A stretch of 7,443 bases of DNA, from assembly GCA_002388665.1 (NCBI GenBank), contig DGMY01000083.1, positions 1-7,443 of the forward strand. The letters run 5' to 3'. The notes below the pieces were generated by a model. The model searched no databases and had not been told where the DNA came from. It saw only the letters and a list, made by a program, of their open reading frames with translations. A program made the translations under genes and the position numbers. The DNA comes from Opitutia bacterium UBA4506. Its GTDB lineage: Bacteria; Verrucomicrobiota; Verrucomicrobiia; Opitutales; Puniceicoccaceae. Below are positions 6,453-7,443 of the stretch, piece after piece. The number at the start of each line of letters is the position of its first letter. Within the stretch, counting starts at the first letter, position 1.

Positions 6453-7225
6453 AGCCGGGATGCGCCCGCGCGCATGCGTTCTTTCATTTCGCGAACCGCT
6501 TCTTCGATTCCGAAGTACAGTGCGCGGGAGAGAATACTATGGCCAATGTTCAGTTCGTTGAGATGGGGCAGTCGGCTGACCTCAGCGATATTGACGTAAT
6601 TGATTCCATGACCGGCATTGACGATAATTTCGGCTCGGTTGGCGCGCTGGGCGGCGGAGACCAATCGCTCCCATTCCTCGCGCTGGCGTGGTTTTCCAAA
6701 CTGGTGGGCATAGGCACCGGTGTGGAGCTCGACCACAGGCGCGCGCAATTCGGTCGCGAGGTCGATTTGCTTGGGGTGGGGGTCGATGAATAGGCTGACT
6801 TCGATTCCGGCTTCGCCGAGAGCCGCCACGATTTCGCGGATCTCGTTTCGTTTCGATTCGAGATCGAGACCACCTTCGGTGGTCACTTCCTGCCGGTTCT
6901 CCGGAACGAGGCAGACACTGTTCGGCTTGAGTGCGAGAGCGATTTTAAGCATCTCGGCCGTGCAGGCCATTTCAAGATTCATCCGGGTAGCAATGCATTC
7001 ACGCAGACGCTCCACATCGCGGTCCTGGATGTGGCGCCGATCCTCCCGGAGATGGACGGTGATCCCATCGGCACCCGCCTGCTCAGCCCGGAGGGCGATG
7101 TGTACAGGATCTGGTTCCACAAACCCACCGCAGGAATTTTCCATTTCCCGGTACCGGGCCTGGCGGAGAGTTGCGGCGTGATCGATGTTGACCCCAAGAA
7201 GGGGGCGCTTGTCAGGCGAATTCAT
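6449..7225 (-). CDS. pdxJ: Pyridoxine 5'-phosphate synthase
   Basis: A 258-residue TIM-barrel enzyme that condenses 1-deoxy-D-xylulose 5-phosphate with 3-amino-2-oxopropyl phosphate to make pyridoxine 5'-phosphate in the DXP-dependent vitamin B6 pathway. Seen: GVNIDHAATLRQARY (11-25), DGITVHLREDRRHIQDRD (53-70), NLEMACT (83-89), CLVPENRQEVTTEGGLD (105-121), ELHTGAYA (166-173), VNAGHGINY (202-210) and ELNIGHSI (224-231). By comparison with E. coli PdxJ, H58, E85 and H206 match the catalytic H45, E72 and H193. The protein has about nine more residues than the E. coli enzyme between the QAR and PDPV motifs (about 25-37). It is the first gene of the pdxJ-acpS-nnr set. The ATG has no Shine-Dalgarno; CTCTCC precedes it. 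The promoter should lie in 7226-7443, among or beside the tandem repeats, but no clear -35/-10 pair is seen. Confidence 0.97.
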   Translation of the reverse strand: MNSPDKRPLLGVNIDHAATLRQARYREMENSCGGFVEPDPVHIALRAEQAGADGITVHLREDRRHIQDRDVERLRECIATRMNLEMACTAEMLKIALALKPNSVCLVPENRQEVTTEGGLDLESKRNEIREIVAALGEAGIEVSLFIDPHPKQIDLATELRAPVVELHTGAYAHQFGKPRQREEWERLVSAAQRANRAEIIVNAGHGINYVNIAEVSRLPHLNELNIGHSILSRALYFGIEEAVREMKERMRAGASRL

Positions 7226-7287
7226 GGAGAGAATAGAAGTCGAAGGCCGCGTGGGTTTCCAGCATTATTCGCCGAATCGAGCCGTTT

Positions 7288-7443
7288 CGCCTAAAGCATG
7301 ACACTCCCGTGGCGTGCAGCTTTAGCAAACGTTCGCCTGATCGGCTCGCCTAAAGCATCACACTCCCGTGGCGTGCAGCTTCAGCAAACGTTGTCCTGAT
7401 CGGCTCGCTTGATGCATCATACTCTTGTAGCGTGCAGCTTTAG
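7288..7443. repeat. 59-bp tandem repeat array with hairpin-forming units
   Basis: Two full copies (7288-7346 and 7347-7405) match at 55 of 59 positions. A third copy (7406-7443) is cut by the window edge and matches the second at 30 of 38. In copy 1, CTAAAGC (7291-7297) pairs with GCTTTAG (7319-7325), and within that CAC-TCCC-GTG makes an inner hairpin. In copy 3 the inner stem becomes TAC-TCTT-GTA, so one base pair changes on both sides and pairing is kept. The array starts 62 bp upstream of the pdxJ ATG. A degraded related sequence may extend left to about 7267. The period is not a multiple of three, so it is not a repeated peptide. The family is unidentified; a dispersed intergenic element of the REP/MITE kind is the likeliest class. 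Confidence 0.85.

Noticed and set aside
7288..7443. CRISPR array
   Set aside because: The whole 59-bp period is conserved, including the part that would be spacer, and no cas gene is present.

Overview
The window carries seven complete protein-coding genes in two unrelated blocks, plus one strong terminator and a short tandem-repeat array at the right edge. No rRNA, tRNA, insertion sequence, phage gene or CRISPR array is visible. The DNA is moderately GC-rich and densely coding. The gene set and protein flavour (paired Gfo/Idh/MocA oxidoreductases with a TIM-barrel isomerase, an AraC regulator, and an insertion-bearing PdxJ next to AcpS and a fused NAD(P)HX repair enzyme) suggest a free-living heterotrophic bacterium of the Planctomycetota/Verrucomicrobiota type, with Verrucomicrobiota (Opitutae-like) my best guess. 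This is an inference from protein style and was not tested. None of the seven starts is preceded by a recognisable Shine-Dalgarno sequence.

Left block (about 193-4459). Three minus-strand genes form a likely operon, read right to left: a canonical Gfo/Idh/MocA oxidoreductase (2200-3363), a divergent Gfo/Idh/MocA-type protein with altered cofactor motifs (1103-2176), and a sugar phosphate isomerase/epimerase-like TIM barrel (273-1049). It ends in a 14-bp GC-rich hairpin followed by a T-run (193-234, minus strand). Divergent from it across about 300 bp of non-coding DNA is an AraC-family regulator (3665-4459, plus). A plausible reading is a small regulated catabolic module for a sugar, polyol or keto-sugar: oxidation, a second oxidoreductase or reductase-like step, then isomerisation or epimerisation. 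No transporter or glycoside hydrolase in the window fixes the substrate.

Right block (4449-7225, all minus). Three housekeeping genes are tightly packed: pdxJ (pyridoxine 5'-phosphate synthase), acpS (holo-ACP synthase, 4-bp ATGA overlap with pdxJ) and a bifunctional NAD(P)HX epimerase/dehydratase (24-bp gap). Together they cover PLP synthesis, carrier-protein activation and repair of damaged NAD(P)H. The last gene overlaps the 3' end of the convergent AraC gene by 11 bp, so there is no intergenic terminator between them.

Edges. Bases 1-192 hold no gene I can support, only a small perfect inverted repeat. Bases 7288-7443, upstream of pdxJ, hold a 59-bp tandem repeat (two full copies and a partial third that runs off the window). 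Each copy can form a hairpin, and the third copy keeps one stem pair through a two-sided change.
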